From Bacillota bacterium (lineage in GTDB: Bacteria > Bacillota > Bacilli > Alicyclobacillales > SLC66): 64,000 nt of DNA. The notes under the pieces were generated by a model. The model worked only from the letters and a program-made list of their open reading frames with translations. It did not search any database and was not told the DNA's origin. The translations under genes and the position numbers were made by a program. The stretch spans positions 1 through 64,000 of the forward strand of contig JAKADA010000009.1 of NCBI GenBank assembly GCA_021820975.1, given 5' to 3'. Positions 39,387-46,914 of the stretch are shown here, in pieces (positions within the stretch are counted from its first letter, which is position 1; each line of letters starts with the position of its first letter).

Positions 39387-39466
39387 GTCAGGACTAAGGC
39401 ATCAAACCTGTGTGACGTCTGCTGTGTTCGCAGTCTCTCTAAAAGGGCCTTAGTTCTGACCCTTTT
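39387..39466 (+). terminator. Structured 3' region after the dehydrogenase gene, with two alternative stems
   Basis: GTCAGGACTAAGGC (39387-39400) can pair with GCCTTAGTTCTGAC (39447-39460), one wobble pair, enclosing a 46-nt loop with its own CTGC/GCAG hairpin. Alternatively AAAAGGG (39441-39447) pairs with CCCTTTT (39460-39466), a small terminator-like stem with its T-run inside the stem. The two are mutually exclusive. Confidence 0.5.
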
Positions 39467-39499
39467 ATTGACAAGATAAGTTTAAAAACGTATGACAAA

Positions 39500-39522
39500 A
39501 AATGGACGCTTGGCGTCCATTT
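39500..39522 (-). terminator. Terminator of the TIM-barrel/dehydrogenase operon
   Basis: AAATGGACGC and GCGTCCATTT form a 10-bp perfect stem with a 3-nt loop. On the minus strand a run of six T follows. It lies 21 bp after the stop of the TIM-barrel gene. Confidence 0.85.
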
Positions 39523-39543
39523 GATGAATAAATTACCTGTTGG

Positions 39544-40407
39544 TTAGTAGGCCACTCCAGCTTTTTCAAACATCGCCGTAAATGCCTTCTCCGACTTTGT
39601 AAGCAATTCTTCTGAGGATTCCCCAGTTTTATTTAAACATATTACTTCCTGAGCAACGACCCCTTTGTAACCAATCGTATCAAGCGCTCGCAAAAATCCT
39701 GCAAGATCAATAACACCCTCTAAAGGATATAATCTATCATTATCCAATACGTTTGGTATCGGAATATTTGGCGCATCATTGACATGAACATGAACAACTT
39801 GCGACGCACGTAACGCCAAAAGGTCTTCCAAAGTAGATTCTGTCGTATACCAATGATAGGCATCCAGCAACAATCCAACGTTTTTCTTATCGATCGCATC
39901 GATCCAAGCGAGCGTATCGTCCATCGTCCAGATCAATGGGTTCTTCCACGTAGTCCGTAAATGATGTGGTCCGACAAATTCAAGGCCAAGGGAAATACCG
40001 TAAGCATCAAGAATTTCGGCACATGTTCGCATGCGCGACGTTGCAATCGCCATAAATGATGCCGAAGCATAATCAGTTGATGGCAATATGTAGGTACAAC
40101 AAGCCGTACACCCAATTTTAGTAGCAGCATCAGCGGATTTTGCAAGGTCAGTCAAACTCTGTTGAAACTGTTGCGTTGTGTGTCGCCATTCTACTGGCAA
40201 ACCAAACGAGCCAATGCGCATAGCGTGCTGTGTTAGAAAGTCCTGCGCACCCTGTATTCCCATGGTTTGCACCATATCTACGATCTCTTTACCGTCTGCA
40301 TCGATCGCCTGAAATCCATGAGCAGAAGCTACAAGAATAAAATCTTGTAGTGACCCTACTTCCCCCAGACCCATTCTGGTAAGTCCCTTTAGCACAGTAA
40401 AGATCAT
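39544..40407 (-). CDS. Sugar phosphate isomerase/epimerase-like TIM-barrel protein
   Basis: About 287 residues of the xylose-isomerase-like TIM barrel (AP endonuclease 2 superfamily). Metal-ligand-type motifs are seen: LGLEFVGPHHLRT (Glu on a strand end), LLLDAYHWYTTES (Asp and His), VVHVHVNDAPN and VVAQEVICLN (last Glu). Relatives include inosose dehydratase, hydroxypyruvate isomerase and sugar epimerases; the substrate is unknown. Its stop precedes a terminator, and it starts 22 bp after the upstream dehydrogenase gene. The start is uncertain: ATG 40407, GTG 40395 and ATG 40374 are all possible. Confidence 0.82.
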   Translation of the reverse strand: MIFTVLKGLTRMGLGEVGSLQDFILVASAHGFQAIDADGKEIVDMVQTMGIQGAQDFLTQHAMRIGSFGLPVEWRHTTQQFQQSLTDLAKSADAATKIGCTACCTYILPSTDYASASFMAIATSRMRTCAEILDAYGISLGLEFVGPHHLRTTWKNPLIWTMDDTLAWIDAIDKKNVGLLLDAYHWYTTESTLEDLLALRASQVVHVHVNDAPNIPIPNVLDNDRLYPLEGVIDLAGFLRALDTIGYKGVVAQEVICLNKTGESSEELLTKSEKAFTAMFEKAGVAY

Positions 40408-40429
40408 CCTTTCTTATAAACTACTGACT

Positions 40430-41497
40430 CTACTGAAGTAACGGTAAATCGACACTTTTCCCCGTACGCGCACTATCATAGATAGCGTTTAAAATTTGCT
40501 GAATTTCTAAACCATGTTGCGGTGTAGAAATTAGCGTTTCCCCTTTTTCTATGCAAGAGAGAAAATGTTTAATCTCTTCTTCATGTGTGTTTTTATTGAC
40601 CGTGTTCACTTTTGAATCCGTTAGCATGCCATCTTGTTCTCCAAAAATGGTGAGATCAGGGCTGAGTTGTGCTCCAGCTTTATCACCGTATAAAGACGCA
40701 TACAAATTATCGCGTTTTTCAAGATTAGCTGCCCAAGAAACGTCCACTGTCATCGTGGCACCGTTATCAAAACGAATAAGGGCTGCAGCAAGGTCCTCTA
40801 CGTCAAATTCTTCACCAGTGCGAAGCCCATCAATTACATCGGATGAACACCATGCCGTTGTATCCATAAGATCATAGTGACCGAACTTTTTATAGGTCGA
40901 TGCCATGACAGTTACTGGGCGCGGATTTCCCATTAAGTAACGCGTCAAATCAATCGCATGAACACCAATGTCGATAACAGGGCCTCCACCTGACTCCTGC
41001 TTTACAGTAAACCAACCAAACGGCGTTCCGCGTCTCCGTACATACCCTGCTTTCGCATAATAGATATCACCCAATTGCCCACGATCGATAAATTTTTTGA
41101 GTCGTTGAACATCCGAGCGAAAACGATTATTGAATCCAATCATGAGAATCTTATCCGATTCTTTAGATGCGTCGAGCATAGCTTTGGCTTCATCAACGGT
41201 TGTTGCCATCGGTTTCTCACACAGAACATGCTTACCCGCCTTGAGTGCTGCAATCGTAATTTCTTTATGTAAATGATTCGGAACACAAATGCTAACTGCA
41301 TCAATGTCTGATCTAGCTAACATGTCATGATAATTCGTATAGGCACTCTCGATATGAAAGTCTTCAGCTAATTTTTTCGCTCTTGCCTCCACAATATCCA
41401 CGGTAGCAACCACTTCTGCCCCCGCCTTTTGGTAACCTGGAACATGGGCCATACGGGCAATTAAGCCTGATCCAATCGTAGCAACGCGCAACGTCAT
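40430..41497 (-). CDS. Gfo/Idh/MocA-family NAD(P)-dependent oxidoreductase
   Basis: 355 residues. The Rossmann motif is IGSGLIARMAHVPGY (residues 8-22), with the hallmark CEKPMATT around residues 93-100; the catalytic region has GGGPVIDIGVHAIDLTRYL with the Asp and His pair. Co-oriented with the TIM-barrel gene, 22 bp apart, so probably one catabolic operon for a sugar, inositol or sugar acid, under the cre/LacI-type operator upstream. The two dehydrogenases of the cluster differ clearly, so they are not a recent duplication. Confidence 0.88.
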   Translation of the reverse strand: MTLRVATIGSGLIARMAHVPGYQKAGAEVVATVDIVEARAKKLAEDFHIESAYTNYHDMLARSDIDAVSICVPNHLHKEITIAALKAGKHVLCEKPMATTVDEAKAMLDASKESDKILMIGFNNRFRSDVQRLKKFIDRGQLGDIYYAKAGYVRRRGTPFGWFTVKQESGGGPVIDIGVHAIDLTRYLMGNPRPVTVMASTYKKFGHYDLMDTTAWCSSDVIDGLRTGEEFDVEDLAAALIRFDNGATMTVDVSWAANLEKRDNLYASLYGDKAGAQLSPDLTIFGEQDGMLTDSKVNTVNKNTHEEEIKHFLSCIEKGETLISTPQHGLEIQQILNAIYDSARTGKSVDLPLLQ

Positions 41498-41548
41498 ACT
41501 ATCCTTCCTCTCTTTACTTATCAGTCATGCTAACGATAACACAGTAAA

Positions 41549-41562
41549 CGTAATCGCTTACA
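41549..41562. promoter_or_regulatory. cre/LacI-family operator candidate upstream of the dehydrogenase operon
   Basis: TGTAAGCGATTACG (minus strand) is close to the catabolite-responsive element pattern TGWAANCGNTNWCA, with the central CG and inverted TGTAA/TTAC halves. It lies about 52 bp before the operon start. The only clear deviation is the last base. It could bind CcpA or a local LacI-type regulator; none is encoded nearby. Confidence 0.55.
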
Positions 41563-41671
41563 CATTGTATGTCAAGCTATTCCTAGAAATCGAAATCATG
41601 GTCATTTTTGTGTGCAGTTTTCATAGATTCGTAATAACGAGTCTTTACTTTAGGAAGGGAATGGGCGGAAG

Positions 41672-42169
41672 TTGAGACAATTTACCACAAGTAAATACAA
41701 ACGGGCAAAGCGGCGCCGAACAACAACGCTCTCTCTTATGATCGGACTCTTTATCATCGCTTTCTTTACAACGACTACCATCCTGTCCCTGAATCCATTT
41801 GAGACAGGCAACCCATTAGCTACAGAAGCAACGATTGGTCAGACAGTAATCGCACCTTGGCAATACGATGGCACAGATAACAACGGTAACCTGCTTTTTT
41901 TTAATGGCTATGAAACCACAAGAATTCCTGCAAAAGCAAAAAGATTTTCTGCCGACGGCCAATTTGTAAACATCGAATCACATACTGCTGATACGATCAC
42001 GTATGAACCTGCTTTAGATGCCCAACTCTTCAATCCAGTATCGATTGTACTTGGCATCTTGGTCATCACTTCGTTGTTAGCTTTACCATTTGTCCTTGGC
42101 ACTTTTTCACGAAATCTAGGGAAACGAACATGGAAAAACCGACGCATCAGCAAGAATCGCCCAAGATGA
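41672..42169 (+). CDS. Two-segment membrane protein of unknown function (165 aa)
   Basis: TTG start just after GGGCGGAAG. A basic N-terminus (KYKRAKRRRTTT) precedes one membrane segment (LSLMIGLFIIAFFTTTTIL, about residues 20-38). About 80 polar residues then form a presumably external beta-rich domain (TEATIGQTVIAPWQYDGTD, LLFFNGYETTRIPAKA). A second membrane segment (PVSIVLGILVITSLLALPFV, about 122-141) leads to a basic tail (RTWKNRRISKNRPR). I do not recognise a family. Its 3' end overlaps the converging ArsR gene by 54 bp. Confidence 0.65.
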   Translation: MRQFTTSKYKRAKRRRTTTLSLMIGLFIIAFFTTTTILSLNPFETGNPLATEATIGQTVIAPWQYDGTDNNGNLLFFNGYETTRIPAKAKRFSADGQFVNIESHTADTITYEPALDAQLFNPVSIVLGILVITSLLALPFVLGTFSRNLGKRTWKNRRISKNRPR

Positions 42170-42454
42170 CAGCACACCAGACAATAAACGCAGTTTATCG
42201 GGGTTTAAACGATAATAAATCCAACGTTGGTCAGAAGGTCGTTTGCGTGACCAAACGATATCTTGATCACGCAAAATTTTCAAGTGATGAGAGAGTGTGT
42301 TCTGACGGATACCAAGCAATTTAACAAGTTCGCAGGAGCAATACTCGCCTTTAGTCAACTGAACGACAATACGGCTTCGTTGACGATCAGACAGTACGGA
42401 AAGACATTCCAATAACGATTCATCAGTACTGTTAAAGTTCGTAGATGTCTCCAT
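42116..42454 (-). CDS. ArsR/SmtB-family transcriptional regulator
   Basis: 112 residues from the ATG at 42454, preceded by GATGAGGATGG. The winged helix reads LSVLSDRQRSRIVVQL ... CELVKLLGIRQNTLSHHLKILRD ... KRPSDQRWIYYRL. Residues YCSCEL (C39 and C41) sit at the alpha-3 position where ArsR-type sensors carry their arsenite/antimonite CXC pair; a third thiol could be C17 or C109. It follows the MFS gene in the same direction and probably controls it. A redox or other metal sensor is possible. Confidence 0.83.
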   Translation of the reverse strand: METSTNFNSTDESLLECLSVLSDRQRSRIVVQLTKGEYCSCELVKLLGIRQNTLSHHLKILRDQDIVWSRKRPSDQRWIYYRLNPDKLRLLSGVLSSWAILADASVFPCSFP

Positions 42455-42491
42455 CACAACCATCCTCATCACGGTACATACAATCAATTCA

Positions 42492-43886
42492 TTAAGAATA
42501 TTTCACAGCAGCTACGGTGTGCTTTGGTTCTTCTGCCCGTTTTGTGACCGTTTCATTTTCTTCTAAAGAACGTTGCTTCATCTCCGGAATCGTGAATATC
42601 GTCAATAAAATCCCCAAGGCTGAAACGCCTGCCAAAAGACCCATCGTTGTACTTAACCCAAACGCTTTTAAAATACCAGGCAGAACGAATGCACCTAAAA
42701 ACGCACCAATCTTACCGCCAGCGGCTGATATGCCATGTGCCGTGCCGCGAAGGCTAGTCGGAAACACTTCTGTTGGTACGAGAAATGTGGTTGTATTAGG
42801 GCCAAATTCGATAAAAAAGTAACTTACTGCATAGATGATAAGAAATAAAATAGGTAATTTTACGATAGTCGGAACGATGAATAACGAAAGATAAGCTAAT
42901 GCCATAACGCCGAACCCGACGCTTTGTATAACCTTACGGCCTATTCGGTCCATAAAAGCTGCTGCGACAAAATATCCTGGTAAGGCAGCAACTAAGAAAA
43001 TAGTCGTCGCAACCAAAGTTGTCGTTACTAAGGTCGCATTTGGCAACAAAGCCTTCAAAATCAATTGGGACGAAACACCATTGCCATAAAAAGCAACGTC
43101 GATAAGAAACCAGCTACCTGCCGTACCAACAAGCCGAAGCAAATTTTTACGATTCCATAGCGTTTGTTTCGCAACCACTTCTACTGATGAGGATTCGACG
43201 TGTTTGCCTGTCAGTCCGGAAACGACTTCAGCAGCTTTTTTTGCATCTTGTTTCACGGTAATAAGAAATCTTGGTGTTTCTGGCATAGTTCTTCGCAAAT
43301 AAATAACGGAAGCTGCCGGGATAGCTCCAAGTCCGAGCATGACACGCCATGCAATATCATGCGACATACCTGTTGATAAAAGCAAGGAAGCAATTAATGG
43401 CCCTGCTAACAATCCTAAACCTTGCATAGAAAACACTAACGTTACAAGAAAACCACGATTTTTACGGTTCGCATATTCACTCATAATAACCGAGCTTGTT
43501 GGATAATCTCCTCCGATACCAAGTCCGACAAGAAAACGAAATACTATCAGCCAAACAAAAGATGGCGCAAAAGCTGAACATATGGCACCAATAGCAAGCA
43601 TGATTACTTCTGTACCATACATGGCTTTTCGGCCCAATCGATCCATAAGTTTGCCAAAGAAAAGTGCTCCTAAGGCAGCGGCTGCAAGAGATGTGCTATT
43701 AAGAAGTGCCAATTGACCTGTCGATAAATGCCATATAGGCGTGAGAATGGCTGTAACCGTACCGATAATAAATAGGTCATAGGCATCGGTGAAAAATCCC
43801 ATTCCCGTTGTCATGATCGTGCGCCAATGGAACTTCTGAAGTCCACTTTCATCAAACGTCCGCAATACAGCCGAATTCGCCGGCAT
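42492..43886 (-). CDS. MFS transporter of the phosphate:H+ symporter (PHS)-like group
   Basis: 464 residues, 12 membrane segments. The N-terminal TM1 carries GFFTDAYDLF, TM4 GLGIGGDYPTSSVIMSEYA, and the second half FIEFGPNTTTFLVPTEVFPTSLRG, all close to the PHS family of phosphate symporters (Pho84 type); GKLMDRLGRKA is the MFS loop 2-3 motif. The central loop (about residues 200-240) is short. It heads a transcript with the ArsR gene, and a palindrome lies upstream. Cargo might be phosphate, arsenate or an organic anion; sequence does not settle it. Confidence 0.82.
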   Translation of the reverse strand: MPANSAVLRTFDESGLQKFHWRTIMTTGMGFFTDAYDLFIIGTVTAILTPIWHLSTGQLALLNSTSLAAAALGALFFGKLMDRLGRKAMYGTEVIMLAIGAICSAFAPSFVWLIVFRFLVGLGIGGDYPTSSVIMSEYANRKNRGFLVTLVFSMQGLGLLAGPLIASLLLSTGMSHDIAWRVMLGLGAIPAASVIYLRRTMPETPRFLITVKQDAKKAAEVVSGLTGKHVESSSVEVVAKQTLWNRKNLLRLVGTAGSWFLIDVAFYGNGVSSQLILKALLPNATLVTTTLVATTIFLVAALPGYFVAAAFMDRIGRKVIQSVGFGVMALAYLSLFIVPTIVKLPILFLIIYAVSYFFIEFGPNTTTFLVPTEVFPTSLRGTAHGISAAGGKIGAFLGAFVLPGILKAFGLSTTMGLLAGVSALGILLTIFTIPEMKQRSLEENETVTKRAEEPKHTVAAVKYS

Positions 43887-44005
43887 TATTCTCTCTCCCT
43901 ATTGACTCACTTATGAAGTCGTTTCAATTGAATCAATCTTCATCGATATGTACACCTCGATTTTATAAAGTGGATATAAAGAACGCATTATGTTTTTGTA
44001 ATGAT

Positions 44006-44028
44006 TTTGTAAATGATATGTTTACAAA
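44006..44028. promoter_or_regulatory. Inverted repeat upstream of the MFS-arsR operon
   Basis: TTTGTAAA (44006-44013) and TTTACAAA (44021-44028) are perfect inverted repeats with a 7-nt spacer, about 120 bp before the MFS start. A further TTTTTGTAATG copy lies just to the left. A size of about 23 bp is suitable for a dimeric winged-helix regulator such as the ArsR protein. Confidence 0.45.
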
Positions 44029-44033
44029 CGAAG

Positions 44034-44237
44034 TCATTCTATTTGCTTAGTTCGTAGGTTCGACAATCCTTCGTTAGCATGTTTGGTTGCTATTTTCGCA
44101 TTTATTGTGAGCCCAAGTGCCACAAGTACAGCCCCACCTGCAATAATCCATTGACCAACGGGAAACAAGACGGTGGTAGCAAATAGTCCCGCAGATTTTT
44201 CACTTTTACACGTTATGTCGTCGCGGCATATTTTCAT
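44034..44237 (-). CDS. Possible small membrane protein (about 67 aa)
   Basis: An ATG at 44237 opens MKICRDDITCKSEKSAGLFA, then one hydrophobic segment (PVGQWIIAGGAVLVALGLTI) and a polar tail (NAKIATKHANEGLSNLRTKQ). No SD is seen, and the frame stays open upstream into the msrB 5' region. It is the only candidate gene in the gap between the MFS operon and msrB. Function unknown; it may not be expressed. Confidence 0.35.
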   Translation of the reverse strand: MKICRDDITCKSEKSAGLFATTVLFPVGQWIIAGGAVLVALGLTINAKIATKHANEGLSNLRTKQIE

Positions 44238-44283
44238 GGTACTATTAAGGATAAAAGTATGACAAGAGAAGGGAATGAACGAT

Positions 44284-44712
44284 ATGAATGATGAAGAATT
44301 ACGAAAACGGCTGACCCCTTTGCAGTATAATGTCACACAACACGGGGCAACAGAACAGCCATTCTCTAACGAATATTGGGATAATCATCGCGATGGCATT
44401 TACGTAGATATCGTCTCAGGTGAACCGTTGTTCTCTTCCTTAGATAAATTTGATTCAGCATGTGGTTGGCCAAGTTTTACAAAACCTCTACAGGAAGAAA
44501 AAATTCTCGAAAAATCAGATTACAGCCATGGCATGATTCGAACAGAAGTCCGTAGTCAAAAGGCAGATGCCCATTTAGGCCATGTATTTGATGATGGGCC
44601 ACGTGAAAAAGGCGGATTACGGTATTGCATTAACTCAGCTTCCTTACGGTTTATTCCAAAGGAAGAGTTAGTCAAGGAAGGATACGCGCAATACGCCAAA
44701 TTATTCGAATAG
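44284..44712 (+). CDS. msrB: Peptide-methionine (R)-S-oxide reductase
   Basis: 142 residues from the ATG at 44284, nine bases after GAAGGGA; the ATG at 44275 touches that SD. The SelR domain shows [20 protein letters not shown], the CGWPSFTKP motif, [10 protein letters not shown] and the catalytic cysteine in [11 protein letters not shown]. The two CXXC zinc pairs of many MsrBs are absent, so it is the zinc-free form. It reduces methionine-R-sulfoxide in proteins with thioredoxin. The gene stands alone, without msrA. Confidence 0.94.
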   Translation: MNDEELRKRLTPLQYNVTQHGATEQPFSNEYWDNHRDGIYVDIVSGEPLFSSLDKFDSACGWPSFTKPLQEEKILEKSDYSHGMIRTEVRSQKADAHLGHVFDDGPREKGGLRYCINSASLRFIPKEELVKEGYAQYAKLFE

Positions 44713-44734
44713 CCACCGAACACGATGAATCGTA

Positions 44735-45751
44735 CTATCTTTTTTCAATTGTTCCATTGGCGTAACAGGCAAATCTTCTTGCATCGCGATCGTTGACTGG
44801 GTCTGGACGCCCCCATGGCCACCCTCCAAATTGTGATCTTTGATACTCCTCAAATGCTTCAAGGAGCTCTAGCCGTGTGTTCATAACAAATGGACCGTGC
44901 TGTGCGACTTCTTCCTGAATAGGTTCTCCTTCAAGAATGAGTATGTATCCATCCACAGAACCATTTGTAACTACAATCTCTTGATCGCCGGCAAGTTTGA
45001 CTCGATGGTAAGATTCAACTGTGATTCCTTCGATATCAATTGTGTCGCCTTGATAAAAATAAAGATTGCGATTTAATGATTTTGATACTGGTGGGAGGGA
45101 CAACGATGCGTGTGGCTCTAAATGAACCAGAAAAATGCCCACATGATGATTGGGGTTTTTCGCCCAAGAAGCATTATTTGGTTCTAAACTGGTTTTTTCC
45201 TCAAAACTTCCGGCAATCAATCGTATGTTTGTTTTTTTCCCGTTGGAACTAACAGTCCCTGTTTCCGGAATATCCTCAGCCCAAAGCATTTTATATTCAG
45301 GTGGAGCAGATTTGTTTTCATGATTTAAATTTATCCAAATTTGGAATAACTCTAAAAGATTATCTTTATTTTGATAGATAAGAGGAAACATTTCGGTGTG
45401 TTGAACTCCTCGTCCAGTTGTAAGCCACTGAACATCTCCATTTCCGTAGCGTCCAAATGATCCAGTTGAGTCAAAGTGATCTACGAACCCGTTAAGAACG
45501 ACCGTAACTGTTTCAAATCCTTTATGAGGATGGACCGGAAATCCGGGTACACGGGTTCCATGATACATTCTAAATCCATCTCGTAGCGTAAAGTCCTGAC
45601 CGAGATTTCTACCTTCTAGGGATGCAACCGGTCCTTGTTCTTCATTTCCTTGAGGATAAGCATCTTTGTGATGCACGGATATAAGAAAGGGATTTTCTGT
45701 TTCCCATGGGAACGCCAATTTTTGTATGGTGAGAATTTTGTCATCTGACAC
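44735..45751 (-). CDS. Pirin-family protein (bicupin)
   Basis: 338 residues. The N-terminal cupin has the metal ligands in FPVHPHKGFETVTVVLNG (His-x-His and Glu) and VQWLTTGRGVQHTEMFP (His), and ELFQIWINL is another pirin mark. The C-terminal cupin (FLVHLEPHASLSLPPVSKS ... VTNGSVDGYILILEGEP) is less conserved. Some pirins are quercetin dioxygenases or redox sensors; no function can be given here. The GTG follows AAAGGTGG. It may be stress-related, given msrB next door. Confidence 0.88.
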   Translation of the reverse strand: MSDDKILTIQKLAFPWETENPFLISVHHKDAYPQGNEEQGPVASLEGRNLGQDFTLRDGFRMYHGTRVPGFPVHPHKGFETVTVVLNGFVDHFDSTGSFGRYGNGDVQWLTTGRGVQHTEMFPLIYQNKDNLLELFQIWINLNHENKSAPPEYKMLWAEDIPETGTVSSNGKKTNIRLIAGSFEEKTSLEPNNASWAKNPNHHVGIFLVHLEPHASLSLPPVSKSLNRNLYFYQGDTIDIEGITVESYHRVKLAGDQEIVVTNGSVDGYILILEGEPIQEEVAQHGPFVMNTRLELLEAFEEYQRSQFGGWPWGRPDPVNDRDARRFACYANGTIEKR

Positions 45752-45869
45752 TTTGTGTTACCACCTTTCAAGAATAAGTATGTGAGATTATTTGTCAGTT
45801 GTTTTGCACGTAACATAATTGACGTGAGGGAGTTCAACAAACTACACTGGCATCGTTTAATAAACTTAA

Positions 45870-46496
45870 TTAACGTCGGCGTAGACCATCACATAGTACG
45901 GACAGGATACGCTCCGGTAATTCGGGATCATCGCTGTACTGTTCCATGCTTCGTGCCAAACCAAATAAAATAGCTGTGACATCGGTTACTCGAATATCAT
46001 CTCGCACGGACTTCGCTTCCTGTGCATGCTTTAGCAGTTTCTCGAGTGTATTTTGAAAATCCAATGAGATACCAGTAAGTGGACGATGAGCATTCACTGC
46101 AGAACTTGCAATAGCGGCGATAATTGCCCTGTTCACTGTGCTTTCTCTCAGCATTAATGACAGAAAGTTATAAAAAGCCGTATTTGAATCGTCCTGTACA
46201 AGCATTTCCTCGGCCTTTTCGATGAGATGTTGCTTAAAGTTGACAATTACGGCTTCAAACAACGCTTCTTTCGTTGGAAAGTGACGATATACAGTTCCTA
46301 TCCCCACACCCGCACGACCTGCAATTTCATCTATTGGCACGGCTAACCCTTCAGTAGCAAAGACCTTCGTTGCAACTTCAAGTACACGCTCTCTGTTTCG
46401 TCTGGCGTCTGCTCGTAATGTTTTTTGTTCGGAAGTCGTATCGGTAAAATTCACACTCTCATTGTCTCGTGATCCGGAAGGCTTCTTTATTGACAT
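45870..46496 (-). CDS. TetR-family transcriptional regulator
   Basis: 208 residues. The N-terminal TetR DNA-binding domain starts near residue 30: RRNRERVLEVATKVFATEG, then IDEIAGRAGVGIGTVYRHFPTKEALFEAV. The C-terminal ligand domain (about residues 85-208) is of the type often annotated as SbtR-like (LLKHAQEAKSVRDDIRVTDV, with the R-x-D-I motif). AAGGGG precedes the ATG. It is divergent from two decayed SDR genes, with two tandem palindromes between, so it probably represses them and perhaps itself. Confidence 0.9.
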   Translation of the reverse strand: MSIKKPSGSRDNESVNFTDTTSEQKTLRADARRNRERVLEVATKVFATEGLAVPIDEIAGRAGVGIGTVYRHFPTKEALFEAVIVNFKQHLIEKAEEMLVQDDSNTAFYNFLSLMLRESTVNRAIIAAIASSAVNAHRPLTGISLDFQNTLEKLLKHAQEAKSVRDDIRVTDVTAILFGLARSMEQYSDDPELPERILSVLCDGLRRR

Positions 46497-46532
46497 TTAG
46501 ACGACACCCCTTAGAGCACATTTTACACCATA

Positions 46533-46584
46533 TTGACAAACGGAGTTTTCATTCCGTATATTAAACGGAGTATATGTTCCGTTT
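46533..46584 (+). promoter_or_regulatory. Promoter with two tandem TetR-type operators
   Basis: TTGACA (46533-46538) and TATATT (46557-46562) are 18 bp apart on the plus strand. Two palindromes overlap them: AAACGGA-N8-TCCGTAT (46538-46559) between -35 and -10, and AAACGGA-N8-TCCGTTT (46563-46584), a perfect 7+7, just downstream of the -10. Their centres are 25 bp apart. Binding at either site would block polymerase. Confidence 0.7.
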
Positions 46585-46624
46585 GTTGCGCAGGATGTAA
46601 GTAACAGCACCGGAGGGATGAAAC

Positions 46625-46914
46625 GTGTCACTAAAAAATCATCGCGTCGTAATCGTTGGTGGAACTTCGGGCATTGGTTACGCCTTGGCGGCACGGTCTG
46701 TAAACGAATCGCAGGTTCGTCAATTGGAGCGAGTCTAACCGGCGCGACCGAGGCGCTGACTCAAGCGCTGGCAGTGGAACTCGCTCCCTTGCGAGTCAAT
46801 GCAGTCTGTTTAGGGGGTATGCAAACGGAAATGTGGAATGGAATTCCCGATGCACAGCGTAATGCAATGTTCGATTTTATTGCAAACATTATTCCGGCGG
46901 GGTGTGAAAGATGA
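46625..46914 (+). pseudogene. Short-chain dehydrogenase, internally deleted and frameshifted
   Basis: A GTG at 46625 after GGAGGG starts SLKNHRVVIVGGTSGIGYAL, a normal SDR N-terminus with the GGTSGIG cofactor motif, but the frame ends within about 35 codons. From about 46725 another frame gives ATEALTQALAVELAPLRVNAV followed by GGMQTEMWNGIPD, the region after the SDR active site. The middle third, including NNAG and the catalytic Ser and YxxxK, is missing, and the 3' end (after FIANIIPAG) is also cut. First gene after the TetR-controlled promoter; cannot be functional. Confidence 0.8.
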
